From Porphyromonadaceae bacterium UBA4277 (GTDB lineage: Bacteria; Bacteroidota; Bacteroidia; Bacteroidales; Muribaculaceae), in the NCBI GenBank assembly GCA_002395965.1, contig DGVT01000029.1, positions 11,642 to 17,943 on the forward strand: DNA of 6,302 nt, read 5' to 3'. Under the pieces are notes generated by a model. The model saw only the letters and a list, made by a program, of their open reading frames with translations, did not search any database and had not been told where the DNA came from. This document shows, in pieces, positions 5,038 through 6,302 of the stretch (the first letter of the stretch is position 1; each line of letters begins with the position of its first letter). Position numbers and translations under genes: made by a program.

Positions 5038-5985
5038 TTACTCCTGGGGGAGGGTGCGGAAACCTTCACCCAGAATTTCGGAACTCTCCATGATATTGAC
5101 AAACGCCCTGGGGTCGATGTTATGCAGCTCAGAACGCAACTTGAGCATATCACTGCGGTCGAGCGTTACATAGATCATCTTGCGCTCGGCACCTTTGTAG
5201 AGACCCGTACCGGTGAGACATGTGCCACCACGATCCAGGTTGTTGATGATATAGTCACGCACGGGCTCAGGATTGTCGGTGATGATAAACATGGTTCGGT
5301 AGCTCTTCATGCCATCGATAACCAGATTGATTACCTTGCCTTCAATGAAGATGATGATCACAGAGTAGATTGGCAAGCGTATGTTGCCAAAGGCAATGAG
5401 CGTGCTCAGCGTGATAATGCCATCCACCACCATCACCAGGGTGCCAAGCGAAATCTTGGTGTACTTGTGCAAAATCATTGAAATGATGTCGGAACCACCA
5501 CTGGTGGCACCCGAGCGGAATATCAAGCCTATGGCAACGCCATAGATGAGGCCTGCCAGAACGGTATTGAGGAAATAGTCGGGCACAAACCAACCGCCAT
5601 TGTTGGGAATGGGAACCATCGACTGCCCCTGAACGGCACTGATTGCACCATCGTGAATCACCGGCGAATAACCCCACAAGCTCTCAAGCACAAACGTAGC
5701 TGCAAATATCAATATCGTGGACAATATGGTTTTCACACCAAACTTAGGTCCTAAGATCAATGTGCCAATGATGAGCAGCGGCACGTCCATACAAATTGCA
5801 TACAGCGAAATCTTCCACGGCCAGAGAGTGTTGAGCACGTTGCTCAGACCATAAGTTCCACCCGGAGCCATAAGGTAGGGGTTAACAAACATCACATCGC
5901 CCACAGCAAAGAGCACACTGCCCAACGTGAGCAAGACGTAAGAAAAGACCTCACTCTTGATTTTAGATTTTGTTTCAATCGTCAT
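5038..5985 (-). CDS. yitT: YitT family membrane protein (DUF161 with C-terminal DUF2179)
   Basis: A 315-residue inner-membrane protein of unknown substrate. Hydrophobic segments at about 14-34, 60-78, 84-103, 139-156, 181-199 and 204-222 suggest six membrane passes. The strongly conserved SGATSGGSD motif sits at 158-166 and an APGGTYGLSN motif at 40-49. Residues 228-304 form the soluble DUF2179 domain (YRTMFIITDNPEPV, LDRGGTCLTGTGLYKG, then a basic stretch and IYVTLDR), a fold thought to bind a ligand and possibly regulate transport. A hydrophilic, aromatic and Gly-rich insert of about 33 residues (104-136) separates helices 3 and 4. Length is near the family's usual 280-320. The ATG at 5985 is the first in frame. 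It is the promoter-proximal gene of a pair with the D-Ala-D-Ala dipeptidase. That context allows a guess at amino-acid or cell-wall fragment transport, but nothing in the sequence proves it. Confidence 0.92.
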   Translation of the reverse strand: MTIETKSKIKSEVFSYVLLTLGSVLFAVGDVMFVNPYLMAPGGTYGLSNVLNTLWPWKISLYAICMDVPLLIIGTLILGPKFGVKTILSTILIFAATFVLESLWGYSPVIHDGAISAVQGQSMVPIPNNGGWFVPDYFLNTVLAGLIYGVAIGLIFRSGATSGGSDIISMILHKYTKISLGTLVMVVDGIITLSTLIAFGNIRLPIYSVIIIFIEGKVINLVIDGMKSYRTMFIITDNPEPVRDYIINNLDRGGTCLTGTGLYKGAERKMIYVTLDRSDMLKLRSELHNIDPRAFVNIMESSEILGEGFRTLPQE

Positions 5986-6128
5986 AATACCAACATCTAA
6001 ATTACATTATTAAATTTTCTCTAAGATTCTGTCCACACCATCAACCAGCCGGCTACACAGCTACATAACTCTAACCATTGATGTAACTGCATGAAACATT
6101 ACATCGGTGCGGAACCATTTCGGCGCTG

Positions 6129-6160
6129 CAAAGTTACGAATAAGCGAGAGAAAAAACAAA
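6129..6160 (-). promoter_or_regulatory. Promoter of the yitT-dipeptidase operon
   Basis: On the - strand, TTTG (6157-6160) lies exactly 20 bases before TAACTTTG (6129-6136), a full match to both Bacteroidetes elements. Transcription would start near 6123, leaving a leader of about 138 bases with no other recognisable element in it. Confidence 0.75.
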
Positions 6161-6187
6161 GCGTGCTTTGATTTTTCCGAGCGAGAG
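6133..6187. repeat. 55-bp direct repeat, copy 1
   Basis: This copy is identical base for base to 6209-6263, with a period of 76. It starts inside the -7 box of the yitT promoter and runs through the -33 box. It contains a near-palindrome (6151-6162 against 6165-6176, one mismatch) centred on CAAAGCGTGCTTTG. The T-rich arm gives it a terminator-like look on both strands. Confidence 0.9.
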
Positions 6188-6204
6188 TAACTTCGGCCGA
6201 AAGC

Positions 6205-6236
6205 CAATGTTACGAATAAGCGAGAGAAAAAACAAA
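6205..6236 (-). promoter_or_regulatory. Degenerate upstream copy of the yitT promoter
   Basis: The duplicated block carries an intact TTTG (6233-6236) and, 20 bases on, TAACATTG (6205-6212). The latter differs from TAnnTTTG at one position because it lies just at the edge of the duplication. It may be a weak second promoter or inactive. Confidence 0.4.
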
Positions 6237-6263
6237 GCGTGCTTTGATTTTTCCGAGCGAGAG
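6209..6263. repeat. 55-bp direct repeat, copy 2
   Basis: This is the second identical copy of 6133-6187. The 21-base spacer between copies (6188-6208) contains the 10-bp palindrome TTCGGCCGAA. Perfect identity points to a recent duplication or ongoing gene conversion. Bases 6264-6302 beyond it show nothing recognisable. Confidence 0.9.
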
Positions 6264-6302
6264 GACTTCAGCGCAAACGAGTGAGGGTGTGTCATAATTC
6301 AA

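Noticed and set aside
6133..6263. Insertion sequence or transposon ends
   Set aside because: The copies are direct, only 76 bases apart, enclose no gene, and overlap a promoter. Local duplication explains them better.

Overview
The window looks like a chromosomal stretch from a member of the Bacteroidales, possibly a gut Muribaculaceae or Prevotella-like organism; the family is inference. The reasons are Bacteroidetes-type promoters (TTTG about 20 bases before TAnnTTTG) in front of several genes, A/T-rich leaders without Shine-Dalgarno sequences, and a secreted protein with an orphan C-terminal dockerin. Six protein genes are visible. One, cut by the left edge, is on the + strand and the other five are on the - strand.

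Layout from left to right. Bases 1-398 are the 3' end of an NADP-type isocitrate dehydrogenase (icd). It converges on a 526-residue secreted protein (579-2159, -) built from a duplicated beta-rich module around an Ig-like domain, ending in a dockerin pair. Two hairpins lie between them. Bases 2160-2796 carry no gene but are dense in structure: a promoter whose spacer lies inside a 34-bp near-perfect palindrome, a 16-copy array of a 9-bp unit bracketed by 19-bp direct repeats, a 32-bp perfect palindrome, and a decayed relative of the promoter block found at the right edge. Next come a YqaA/DedA-type membrane protein (2797-3261, -), a Spy/CpxP-like periplasmic protein with a His-rich head and Cys-rich tail (3524-4060, -), and an apparent two-gene operon (transcribed yitT, then a VanX/DdpX-type D-Ala-D-Ala dipeptidase, 5985 to 4298). 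Bases 5986-6302 hold the yitT promoter and a perfect 55-bp duplication of its upstream half.

How the genes work together: apart from icd, all products are predicted to be secreted, periplasmic or in the inner membrane, so the region is a loose envelope-function neighbourhood rather than a single pathway. Only yitT-dipeptidase shows real evidence of co-transcription. Each other gene has its own promoter or terminator. No phage, CRISPR, toxin-antitoxin, insertion sequence or RNA gene is recognisable. I do not see a clear new multi-gene system; the most unusual content is the non-coding DNA at 2160-2796 and 6129-6263.
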